A stretch of 7,002 nucleotides of DNA from Pseudomonadota bacterium (GTDB lineage Bacteria; Pseudomonadota; Gammaproteobacteria; Xanthomonadales; Xanthomonadaceae), in assembly GCA_023439425.1 (NCBI GenBank), contig JAEXNZ010000555.1, forward strand, positions 1-7,002, given 5' to 3'. The notes under the pieces were generated by a model that saw only the letters and a list, made by a program, of their open reading frames with translations, was not told the DNA's origin and made no database searches. Shown here one piece after another: positions 1 to 6,053 of this stretch; within the stretch, counting starts at the first letter, position 1, and every line of letters begins with the position of its first letter. The translations under genes and the position numbers were made by a program.

Positions 1-1346
1 TCCTTGATCAGGTCCTGCACGATCGACAGGCCGATGCCATGGCCCTGCACGCGCTCGTCGCCGCGCACGCCACGCTGCAGCACCTTGGCGATGTCGTCGG
101 GCGCGATGCCCGGGCCGTCATCGTCCACCGACAGCAGCAGGCCAGCACGGCGCACGCCCGGCGCGGTGAGCGGCTTGGCGGTCAGCAACACGCGGCGGTT
201 GGCCCATTTGAAGGCGTTTTCCAGCAGGTTGCCCAGCAGTTCCTGCAGGTCACCCGGCTCACCATGGAAACGCGCTGCTTCGTCGATGTCGAATTCGCAC
301 AGCACGCCCTTGCTGGCGTACACCTTCTCCAGCCCGCGCACGATCTCTTCCGCATTGGATTCGATCGGCAGCGGCGCGGAAAACAGCTTGTGCCCCGACG
401 ACGCGGCGCGCGCCAGCTGGTAGGACACCAGGTTGTTCATGCGCCGCAGCTGCACGTCGAATTCTTCGCGCAGGTCCTGGTCGTGCGCGCCACTGTCGAG
501 CTGTGTGCGCAGCACCGCCAGCGGGGTTTTCAGGCTGTGCGCGAGGTCGGCCAACGTGTTGCGCTGGCGTTCCAGGTTTTCGCGTTCGCTTTCAATCAGC
601 GCGTTGATGCTGTCGGTGAGCGGTTCGAGCTCGCGCGGGTGGCGCTCGCTCATGCGCTCGGTTTCACCGCGCTGCACCTTGGTCAGCTCGGTGATCACCC
701 GGCGCATCGGGCGCAGGCTCCACTGCAGAATGACGGTCTGCAGCAGCAGCAGGATCAAACCCGCACCGCCCATCCAGAACCACACCCGGCCACGGAACAC
801 ACGCAGCTGCGCACCCAGCGCGCGCGAGTCTTCCATCACATAGATGGTGTACGGGAATTCTGTGGCGGGGTCGGCGTCGGCATCCCACACCAGGCCCAGG
901 CCATAGCGGTACACCGAGCCCTCGCTGCCGTCGATCTGGATCATCGGCAGCGGGCCTTCGAAGACTTCCTGGCGCGGAGCCAGGATGCCGCCGCCCACGG
1001 TGGGCAGCATCGGGCCTTCGGCGGACATCGAGTTGCCCTTGCCGTCCGGCATCACCACCTGCAGGTACAGACCACTGCCGGGCACGTCGAAGCGCGGATC
1101 CGGTGGCTGTTCGCGGATGTACAGCGAACGGTCGCGGGTGAAGTCGATGCCGGCCGCATACGCGGTGGCGTAGTTTTTCAACCGCTCGCGCAGGTTGGCG
1201 CGAGCGGTGTCGGCGAAGGCAGCATCAAGCGCGTAGCCTGCGATGGCCAGGAAGGCCAGCAGGCTCACACTGGCAGCCAGCAGCTGGCGAGCCTGCAGTG
1301 AGCGCGGCCGCCAGCGTTTGAAGAACCACAGACGGCCGGACATCAT
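1..1346 (-). CDS. phoQ: Sensor histidine kinase PhoQ, C-terminus cut by window edge
   Basis: Inner-membrane sensor kinase of the PhoP/PhoQ system. In known relatives it senses low divalent cations, acid and cationic peptides and phosphorylates PhoP. The frame is open from ATG 1346 to the left edge and gives 448 residues; probably only a few tens are missing. Visible in order: TM1 about 22-43, periplasmic sensor about 44-186, TM2 about 188-208, HAMP-like linker about 209-260, H-box LADLAHSLKTPLAVL with phospho-acceptor His270, N-box LLGNLLENAFKWA (370-382), G1 DDDGPGI (408-414) and G2 GHGIGLSIV (435-443). The AHSLKTPLAVL form of the H-box is typical of PhoQ rather than of general EnvZ-type kinases. 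A second ATG follows immediately at 1343; the ribosome site is weak (GGCG about 7 bases upstream). The gene starts 20 bases after the phoP stop, so the two are probably co-transcribed and translationally coupled. Confidence 0.93.
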   Translation of the reverse strand, partial: MMSGRLWFFKRWRPRSLQARQLLAASVSLLAFLAIAGYALDAAFADTARANLRERLKNYATAYAAGIDFTRDRSLYIREQPPDPRFDVPGSGLYLQVVMPDGKGNSMSAEGPMLPTVGGGILAPRQEVFEGPLPMIQIDGSEGSVYRYGLGLVWDADADPATEFPYTIYVMEDSRALGAQLRVFRGRVWFWMGGAGLILLLLQTVILQWSLRPMRRVITELTKVQRGETERMSERHPRELEPLTDSINALIESERENLERQRNTLADLAHSLKTPLAVLRTQLDSGAHDQDLREEFDVQLRRMNNLVSYQLARAASSGHKLFSAPLPIESNAEEIVRGLEKVYASKGVLCEFDIDEAARFHGEPGDLQELLGNLLENAFKWANRRVLLTAKPLTAPGVRRAGLLLSVDDDGPGIAPDDIAKVLQRGVRGDERVQGHGIGLSIVQDLIK

Positions 1347-1366
1347 GCAATCGCCAACGTTGGATC

Positions 1367-2053
1367 TCAGCCTTCGTTGGAACGCGGAATCGCGAAGCGG
1401 TAACCGCGGCCACGCACGGTTTCAATCGGCTTGAGCTCGCCGTCGGCGTCCAGCTTCTTGCGCAGGCGGCCGATGAACACTTCCAGCACGTTCGAGTCGC
1501 GGTCGAAATCCTGCTGATAGATGTGTTCGGTGAGGTCGGCCTTCGAGACCAGTTCACCGGCATGCATCATCAGGTATTCCAGCACCTTGTACTCGTAGCT
1601 GGTGAGGTCCACGTTGCTGCCATTGACGCTGACCGTCTGTGCGGCAAGGTCCAGTGCAACCGGGCCGCATTCCAGGGTCGGCTTGCTCCAGCCAGCGGCA
1701 CGGCGCAGCAGCGCGTTGACGCGGGCGAGGAGTTCTTCGACATGGAACGGCTTGACGAGGTAATCGTCAGCGCCCTGCTTGAGGCCTTCCACCTTGTCCT
1801 GCCAGCTGGAGCGGGCGGTGAGGATCAGCACCGGGAACTTCTTGCCTTCGTCACGCAGCGCCTTGATCAGTTCCATGCCCGACATCTTGGGCAGGCCCAG
1901 ATCGATGATGCCGACGTCGAACGGCACTTCGCGGCCCATGTACAGACCTTCCTCACCGTCCTGCGCAGCATCGACGGCAAAGCCTTCGCGCTTGAGCCGG
2001 GCTGCCAGTGTTTCCCGCAGCGGGGCTTCGTCTTCGACCAGAAGGATACGCAT
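1367..2053 (-). CDS. phoP: Response regulator PhoP (OmpR/PhoB family)
   Basis: DNA-binding response regulator partnered with the downstream PhoQ. Complete at 228 residues, the usual family size. The receiver domain (1-118) has the acidic pocket at E7/D8, phospho-acceptor Asp51 in IIDLGLPKMSG, Thr79 in LILTARSSW and Lys101 in YLVKPFH. The winged-helix domain (about 125-225) has the recognition helix SNVLEVFIGRLRKKL (187-201) and the wing VRGRGYRF (213-220). The RSSWQDKVEGL stretch after Thr79 is characteristic of PhoP. The start is ATG 2053, preceded by a strong ribosome site (AGGGAGAG, three bases before ATG). The gene upstream ends 71 bases away and codes for a small exported protein; phoQ follows after 20 bases. 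By analogy with known PhoP proteins it probably controls envelope, LPS and antimicrobial-peptide functions and may regulate its own operon. Confidence 0.95.
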   Translation of the reverse strand: MRILLVEDEAPLRETLAARLKREGFAVDAAQDGEEGLYMGREVPFDVGIIDLGLPKMSGMELIKALRDEGKKFPVLILTARSSWQDKVEGLKQGADDYLVKPFHVEELLARVNALLRRAAGWSKPTLECGPVALDLAAQTVSVNGSNVDLTSYEYKVLEYLMMHAGELVSKADLTEHIYQQDFDRDSNVLEVFIGRLRKKLDADGELKPIETVRGRGYRFAIPRSNEG

Positions 2054-2124
2054 GAACTCTCCCTAGTGTCCTGGGTGTGGCCTGGGGCCAGTGGATTTCG
2101 TTGTTGACGGCCAACTATCCCTGT

Positions 2125-2493
2125 TCAGGGGTTATCGCCGCGTAGTGATGACATATCCGACCGGGGCGTGCGGGGCTGTGAACGTGGCTGCGCCGGGTCG
2201 TCCATGTAGCGGACGCGGCCCCGGTCATCCATGTACTTCACGCGGTTGATGTCCCGCCCGTCGAACGGGACCCGCTCCGCACCCAGGATGTGGCCGCCGG
2301 TGGTGCGCTGGACCCGACGCACGGCGTCGGACAGCGACCGCTCCTGCGGCGCACTACGCGCGGCCCGCATGGCCTCTGCCCGCGCCGGATCCGGCGGCGG
2401 CACCTGGGCACTGGCACTGCCAACAGCAGCGACGGCACCCGTTGCAAACAGGGCGGCGACAGCAAGGCGGCGGTGGCGGGTCACGAAGAGCAT
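2125..2493 (-). CDS. Small exported PepSY-like protein upstream of phoP
   Basis: A 122-residue protein from ATG 2493. That start has AGGA about 9 bases upstream (TAGGATCGAACCG-ATG); a longer reading could begin at TTG 2529 but adds a hydrophilic leader before the signal peptide. Residues 1-30 are a classical signal peptide: VTRHRR, then an Ala/Val-rich core ending in SASA before Q, so it is probably periplasmic. The mature part is short, basic and proline-rich. Its centre, about residues 55-98, runs DAVRRVQRTTGGHILGAER, then KYMDDRGRVRYMDDP. This resembles the PepSY pattern (helix, then G-G-x-I-L-x-A-E, then a strand pair ending in D-x-x-G-R-V). No catalytic or metal site is visible. Exported PepSY proteins often sit beside two-component systems, so a role in modulating PhoQ or the envelope is plausible but inferred. 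It could simply be a hypothetical lineage-specific protein. Confidence 0.8.
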   Translation of the reverse strand: MLFVTRHRRLAVAALFATGAVAAVGSASAQVPPPDPARAEAMRAARSAPQERSLSDAVRRVQRTTGGHILGAERVPFDGRDINRVKYMDDRGRVRYMDDPAQPRSQPRTPRSDMSSLRGDNP

Positions 2494-2603
2494 CGGTTCG
2501 ATCCTAGCGGACGGCGTCAAAACGTTCAAAAGTTGTGAATCGGGAAGTGCGGGCGTTGGCCCAGCGCTTTACGAATCTTTTGCAAATTCTTGGTTTTACG
2601 CAG

Positions 2604-2620
2604 TGAATCCGGTCTGAACT
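2604..2620 (-). promoter_or_regulatory. Candidate PhoP-box: tandem hexamers AGTTCA-N5-GATTCA
   Basis: On the minus strand AGTTCA and GATTCA are separated by five bases, giving the 11-base hexamer phasing used by PhoP-type regulators (enteric consensus GGTTTA-N5-GGTTTA). Twelve bases further downstream is AAGAAT (2591-2586), which matches four of six positions of a -10 hexamer. That box-to--10 distance is typical of directly PhoP-activated enteric promoters. It would give a leader of roughly 85 bases before ATG 2493. The geometry is seen in the sequence; PhoP binding is inferred, and the half-sites differ from the enteric consensus. Confidence 0.35.
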
Positions 2621-2642
2621 TTTCCGGGTGCCCCGTGGCTAC

Positions 2643-2658
2643 GTTCATCTAAGTGAAC
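2643..2658. promoter_or_regulatory. Dyad GTTCA-N6-TGAAC, possible operator
   Basis: A perfect 5-base inverted repeat with a 6-base spacer lies about 23 bases upstream of the candidate PhoP-box in the direction of minus-strand transcription. It carries the same TTCA core as the tandem motif, so it could be an additional regulator site. It is short enough to occur by chance. Confidence 0.25.
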
Positions 2659-2694
2659 CATAGCGGGAAAACGCCAAAAGGATCAAGCGGCGGC

Positions 2695-2710
2695 CGTGAC
2701 AGCGGTCACG
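2695..2710 (-). terminator. Hairpin just past the dusA stop, weak terminator candidate
   Basis: CGTGAC-agcg-GTCACG forms a perfect 6-base stem with a 4-base loop, ten bases after the dusA stop codon. On the minus strand a TTTT run appears only about 15 bases after the stem, so it is not a canonical intrinsic terminator. It may be an mRNA 3' end structure or help separate dusA from the phoPQ operon. Confidence 0.3.
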
Positions 2711-2720
2711 TCGGTTCAGG

Positions 2721-3737
<1,017 letters not shown>

Positions 3738-3836
3738 GGGCAGGTGGGGCTATTGGGGGCGGGGTTTGCCCGCGCAATCAATAGTTTACCTTCCCGGGGT
3801 GAATGGTGGCTTTTGGGGGTGGTGCGTTGCGCCGGG

Positions 3837-3945
3837 ATCACTGCTGTAACGCATGACCATCGAACGGAGACGCGCTTCTGCGTTGATGATCACTCGTCAT
3901 CGTGCCGATCACCATTATCGGCCGTCGTCTGTCGACCGACGCTAC
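3837..3945. repeat. Structured interspersed repeat, copy A
   Basis: This stretch matches 4582-4690 without gaps at a constant offset of 745 bases; I counted 101 of 109 identical positions. Stems visible in both copies are AACGCA (3848-3853) with TGCGTT (3879-3884), a short dyad around 3887-3901, and GCCGAT (3904-3909) with ATCGGC (3917-3922). It ends in a GTAG-type palindrome. The copy lies between dusA and the unknown exported-protein gene. Similarity resumes at 3992-4013, inside that gene's last codons. It has no open frame of its own. Confidence 0.9.
3923..3945 (-). repeat. GTAG-type REP palindrome in copy A
   Basis: Read on the minus strand this starts with GTAG, followed by an imperfect palindrome built on GTC-G-GTCGAC-A-GAC. 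It is identical over 23 bases to 4668-4690. GTAG-headed REP sequences are a known class in Stenotrophomonas (SMAG repeats) and are linked to REP-associated tyrosine transposases; assignment to that class is by resemblance. The inverted partner seen in copy B is missing here. Only a vague GGTGGTG...CGCCGGG remnant is present at 3818-3836. Confidence 0.7.
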
Positions 3946-3988
3946 GGCGCTGGCGCGCCGATTGCTTCATTCGCATTGTCCTTGTGCC

Positions 3989-4402
3989 TCAATACGCAGC
4001 GTGAGAAATCAGCTCCACCGTGGTGCCCTGTTCGTCGCTGAGAACGCGGGTGCCATTGGCGGCCACCCTTCCGTCGACAATTCGGATGCCGGTATCTTGA
4101 TCGCCACTCCACAGGGACACCTGCACGTCGCCTGCGGTGGGTGTGCCATCCCCCACCGGCGGCTGGACGGTGGTGACCAAGGTGTACATCGGACCTTCGT
4201 GGTTGCTGATGGCCACTGACGCAGGGGCACCGGCAGCTACCTGCAGCACCGGAGCCATGACTTCCTTGTCGTGGGCCATCACCCTGAGTGAGAGAACGTG
4301 CGTGTTGTCCGTACTGGCGGCCAGCTCGAGCGCGGCCACCGGAGCTACGACAGCGAGAACAAGGCTCGATGCAAGCAGCAGCGGGTGGATGAGACGGGGC
4401 AT
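3989..4402 (-). CDS. Exported protein of unknown function, bracketed by repeats
   Basis: A 137-residue protein that I do not recognise. ATG 4402 has a good ribosome site (AGGTGA about 3 bases upstream of ATG). Residues 1-25 form a signal peptide, with a Leu/Ala/Val core from 7 to 22 and a likely cut after PVAA. There is no lipobox cysteine and no cysteine at all, so it is probably soluble and periplasmic. The mature part looks beta-rich. The segment HVLSLRVMAHDKEVMAPVLQ then AAGAPASVAISN loosely resembles small exported proteins of Xanthomonadales with a V-x-L-x-V...G-K...A-P...G-x-x-A-x-V pattern; this is a weak resemblance, not a family assignment. The last codons (LISHAAY and stop) fall in a sequence shared with repeat copy B, and both repeat copies flank the gene. 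It may be transcribed alone. Confidence 0.72.
   Translation of the reverse strand: MPRLIHPLLLASSLVLAVVAPVAALELAASTDNTHVLSLRVMAHDKEVMAPVLQVAAGAPASVAISNHEGPMYTLVTTVQPPVGDGTPTAGDVQVSLWSGDQDTGIRIVDGRVAANGTRVLSDEQGTTVELISHAAY
3992..4013. repeat. 22-base repeat tail, coding version (copy A)
   Basis: This matches 4729-4750 at 19 of 22 positions, including an unbroken TGAGAAATCAGC. On the minus strand it encodes LISHAAY, the last residues of the exported protein. Between the main repeat and this tail the two copies differ by about 8 bases in length (46 against 38) and are poorly conserved. Confidence 0.75.
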
Positions 4403-4545
4403 GCGTCACCTGTGTTATCGGAATGAACGCGAAACTCTAACGATCGCCCGCACGGTTTGGACTCGGATAACTCTGATTCTGAGGTAGCGCGACTGCTCTC
4501 AACTTCAACCAGCACTCGGACCTCGACCGGATCGATGTTGCCTTG

Positions 4546-4568
4546 GTAGTGTCGGTCGACAGACGCCG
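4546..4568 (+). repeat. GTAG-type REP palindrome, left arm of copy B
   Basis: It starts with GTAG, then TGTCG-GT-CGACA, a near-perfect palindrome. It matches the reverse complement of 4668-4690 at 21 of 23 positions. The two GTAG ends therefore point outwards and bracket the repeat as an inverted REP pair of 145 bases, an arrangement known for REP dimers. It reads on the plus strand, opposite to the right arm. Confidence 0.75.
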
Positions 4569-4581
4569 GCTCGGAACACCC

Positions 4582-4690
4582 ATCACAGCTGTAACGCATG
4601 ACCTTCGAACGGAGATGCGCTTCTGCGTTGATGGTCACTCGTCACCGTGCCGATCATCGTTATCGGTCGTCGTCTGTCGACCGACGCTAC
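4582..4690. repeat. Structured interspersed repeat, copy B
   Basis: Direct copy of 3837-3945 with 8 substitutions and no gaps. It keeps the AACGCA/TGCGTT stem (4593-4598 with 4624-4629) and the GCCGAT/ATCGGT stem. G4634 and C4645 replace A3889 and T3900 of copy A, which preserves pairing in the middle dyad. In transcripts from the minus-strand dehydrogenase/NTF2-like pair it would lie in the 3' untranslated region, where a folded element could act as an mRNA end or stability structure. Confidence 0.9.
4668..4690 (-). repeat. GTAG-type REP palindrome, right arm of copy B
   Basis: Identical to the 3923-3945 palindrome of copy A and inverted relative to the left arm at 4546-4568. Read on the minus strand it begins with GTAG and contains GTCGGTCGACAGAC. 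With the left arm it could form a long hairpin enclosing the whole repeat. Confidence 0.75.
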
Positions 4691-4728
4691 CAGCACTGTC
4701 GGATCTATCACGATGCCTCTGGGCATTG

Positions 4729-4750
4729 ATACTCAGTCTGAGAAATCAGC
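4729..4750. repeat. 22-base repeat tail, noncoding version (copy B)
   Basis: Counterpart of the sequence that encodes the C-terminus of the exported protein. Read in the same frame on the minus strand it gives LISQTEY without the stop at the matching place. It lies eight bases beyond the stop codon of the NTF2-like gene, so it is noncoding here. It may be a remnant of a lost gene copy. Confidence 0.65.
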
Positions 4751-4758
4751 CCATCCGT

Positions 4759-5181
4759 TCAAGCTCTCTGGCGCGGAGGCAGGAAGCCTACCGCCTTGGC
4801 GAGGTCTGGCCATGGTGAAACGGTCTCGTCGCATACCTGCCAACGTCCAGCGCTGAAGCGCAGGCGCAACTCGTACAGCGCGGGGTCCGCAGAGGCTCCC
4901 ATGCGTCGGTACAGCACCGCGACTGCGGTGTCGCCATCCTGCTCCACATGCAGCACCCGCTTTTCCGTGGAGAGCGGCGGTTCACCCGCAGCACCACGCT
5001 CGCGGAACTCCTGGAACATATCGTCGCGCGACAGTCTTACAACCCCGCCCTCCGGGGTCAGGACCAGAAAAGCCAGGTCATCCGTATACAACGCCTCCAT
5101 CTCGTCCATGCGGTAGTGGCTGCCCGTTTCCGCCAGCACGTCGATGAAGTTCAGAATTTCAGTATTTGATTGAGTCGTCAT
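4759..5181 (-). CDS. NTF2/SnoaL-like protein (DUF4440-type fold)
   Basis: A 140-residue small cytosolic protein with the layout of the NTF2-like superfamily. An N-terminal helix pair (about 4-32) ends in MEALYTDDLAFLV, then come a hydrophobic strand with TPEGGVVRLSRDDMFQEF and a curved sheet with RVLHVEQDGDTAVAVLYRR (75-93), LYELRLRFSAGRWQVCDE (102-119) and TVSPWP. Length and pattern fit the family. Members are either small enzymes or ligand-binding partners; the substrate cannot be told from sequence. The chosen start ATG 5181 has GGAG about 9 bases upstream; an upstream in-frame TTG at 5196 is less likely. It follows the dehydrogenase stop by 21 bases on the same strand, so the two are almost certainly one operon and may act on the same compound. 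Confidence 0.85.
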   Translation of the reverse strand: MTTQSNTEILNFIDVLAETGSHYRMDEMEALYTDDLAFLVLTPEGGVVRLSRDDMFQEFRERGAAGEPPLSTEKRVLHVEQDGDTAVAVLYRRMGASADPALYELRLRFSAGRWQVCDETVSPWPDLAKAVGFLPPRQRA

Positions 5182-5202
5182 GGTGGTGATCTCCAACAGG
5201 TA

Positions 5203-5952
5203 TCAAGACAGGAACATGCCGCCGTCAACGCGCAGCTCGGCACCGTTCACGAAACTGCTTTCACTTGAAGCGAGAAACAGCGCGGCGTTGGCCAGCTCAT
5301 CTGCCTGACCCATGCGCCCCGCCGGGATGCGGTCGCTCATCCCCTGAAGGAAGGCTGCGCGATCCGGCTCGGGCACGCCCAGCTTCTCCACGATGGCGGT
5401 ATCCACAGGGCCCGGGCTGAGCACATTGACGCGGATGCGGCGGTCCTTCAGCTCAAGTGCCCAGCTACGCGCGAACGCTTCAATCGCCGCCTTTGCGCCG
5501 GCATACACGGCGTGACCAGGCAGCACCCTCGCTGATGCCAGCGAACTGGTGACAATGATGCTCCCTCCCGCTCGCATCACCGGAACCGTCGCCTGCACGC
5601 CAAAGAAGACGCCGCGCGTATTGATGGAGAACTGCGCATCGAACTCCTGTGGAGATACCGCGGAAGATTCATTGATGGTCAGCACGCCGGCGTTGACCAC
5701 GTATGCGTCGAGGCCGCCAAATGTGTCCCGCACGTACGCGGCTGCCTGGGAATGATGCTCGAGATCGGCAACATCCCCGCGCAGTCCAATCGCGCCGTGA
5801 CCAATGCGCTCAAGCGCCTCGTCCAGGACGCCTTGCCGGCGCCCGGTGATGACCACCTGCGCACCCTCGCGGGCGAACAGGCAGGCCGTAGCCAGGCCGA
5901 TGCCGCTGTTGCCACCGGTGATGAGCGCGACCTTGTTTTCCATTCGTTTCAT
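5203..5952 (-). CDS. Short-chain dehydrogenase/reductase (classical SDR)
   Basis: NAD(P)-dependent oxidoreductase, probably cytosolic and tetrameric like other classical SDRs; substrate unknown. A 249-residue protein, normal length. It has the cofactor motif TGGNSGIG (12-19), VNAG (86-89, where NNAG is usual), Asn111, catalytic Ser137 in TSSLAS, Tyr150 and Lys154 in YAGAK, then SPGPVDTAIVEKLG (179-192) and the C-terminal NGAELRVDGG. GRR at 37-39 after the second strand, with no acidic residue there, favours NADP(H). Three in-frame ATG codons occur at 5970, 5952 and 5943. ATG 5952 is chosen because AAGG lies about 10 bases upstream and it gives the usual N-terminus; 5970 has no ribosome site. 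It heads an operon with the NTF2-like gene and is divergent from the LysR regulator. Confidence 0.93.
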   Translation of the reverse strand: MKRMENKVALITGGNSGIGLATACLFAREGAQVVITGRRQGVLDEALERIGHGAIGLRGDVADLEHHSQAAAYVRDTFGGLDAYVVNAGVLTINESSAVSPQEFDAQFSINTRGVFFGVQATVPVMRAGGSIIVTSSLASARVLPGHAVYAGAKAAIEAFARSWALELKDRRIRVNVLSPGPVDTAIVEKLGVPEPDRAAFLQGMSDRIPAGRMGQADELANAALFLASSESSFVNGAELRVDGGMFLS

Positions 5953-6053
5953 AGCTGATATACCTTGCATCTGGGGAATGCGCAGACCTTAGTCCTCACC
6001 CGTCCCGGCCGGAAGACGAGCTGTCGAACTTCAGTTGTTCCATGGAGTCACAA
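5953..6053. promoter_or_regulatory. Divergent promoter region with candidate LysR box
   Basis: These 101 bases separate the dehydrogenase and LysR gene starts. A dyad GCAT-N7-ATGC lies at 5967-5981 and fits the T-N11-A rule (T5966, A5978) of LysR-type binding sites. It is 15 bases upstream of the dehydrogenase ATG, where binding could activate or repress that operon. Clear -35/-10 pairs were not found for either gene. LysR regulators commonly control the divergent neighbour; use of this exact dyad is an inference. Confidence 0.4.

Larger units (their letters stand above)
2494..2720. other. Intergenic region dusA to PepSY-like gene (control region of the phoPQ operon)
   Basis: This 227-base noncoding stretch is richer in A and T than its neighbours and should hold the promoter for the minus-strand PepSY-like-phoP-phoQ operon. 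On the minus strand TTCA-type motifs recur: GGTTCAC, AGTTCAG, GATTCAC and GATTCAC again. One pair has 11-base tandem spacing and another sequence forms a GTTCA/TGAAC dyad; both are listed separately. No convincing open frame or RNA gene was seen. Confidence 0.6.
4403..4758. other. 356-base noncoding stretch between the exported-protein and NTF2-like genes
   Basis: Bases 4403-4544 are unique sequence upstream of the minus-strand exported-protein gene and should hold its promoter; I see a ribosome site but no convincing -35/-10 pair. Bases 4545-4750 are occupied by repeat copy B with its two inverted GTAG palindromes and the 22-base tail. The NTF2-like gene ends eight bases beyond that. No gene or RNA gene was found here. 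Confidence 0.7.

Noticed and set aside
39..1301. Long plus-strand open frame of 420 codons opposite phoQ
   Set aside because: It is the antisense of phoQ in GC-rich DNA. The translation is His/Gln/Arg-rich with no recognisable domain, while the opposite strand carries all the kinase motifs.
2078..2090. TGGCC-TGG-GGCCA hairpin between the PepSY-like gene and phoP
   Set aside because: The stem is only five bases with a three-base loop and no T run, so it is not supported as a terminator or attenuator.
2231..2617. Plus-strand open frame opposite the PepSY-like gene
   Set aside because: Its composition looks random, whereas the minus frame has a clear signal peptide and ribosome site.
2637..2642. 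GGCTAC as another GTAG-type REP end upstream of the PepSY-like gene
   Set aside because: The neighbouring sequence does not contain the GTCGGTCGACAGAC palindrome and forms only a 4-base stem.
3759..3773. GCGGG-GTTTG-CCCGC hairpin upstream of dusA
   Set aside because: Short GC-rich stem in the leader with no T tract and no known leader-RNA pattern; likely chance in this composition.
3942..4409. Alternative minus-strand frame over the exported-protein gene
   Set aside because: It overlaps the better frame almost entirely, lacks a signal peptide and is rich in Arg, Gly and His as expected of an out-of-frame translation.
4345..4638. Minus-strand frame of 97 codons across repeat copy B
   Set aside because: It begins inside the repeat, overlaps the start of the exported-protein gene, and the matching frame is not kept in copy A. 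No domain is visible.
3837..4750. CRISPR array
   Set aside because: There are only two long copies 745 bases apart with a gene between them, not short, regularly spaced repeats.
3837..4750. Insertion sequence
   Set aside because: No transposase gene is present, and the only enclosed gene encodes a small exported protein. The inverted ends are REP palindromes, not IS terminal repeats with a target duplication I could see.
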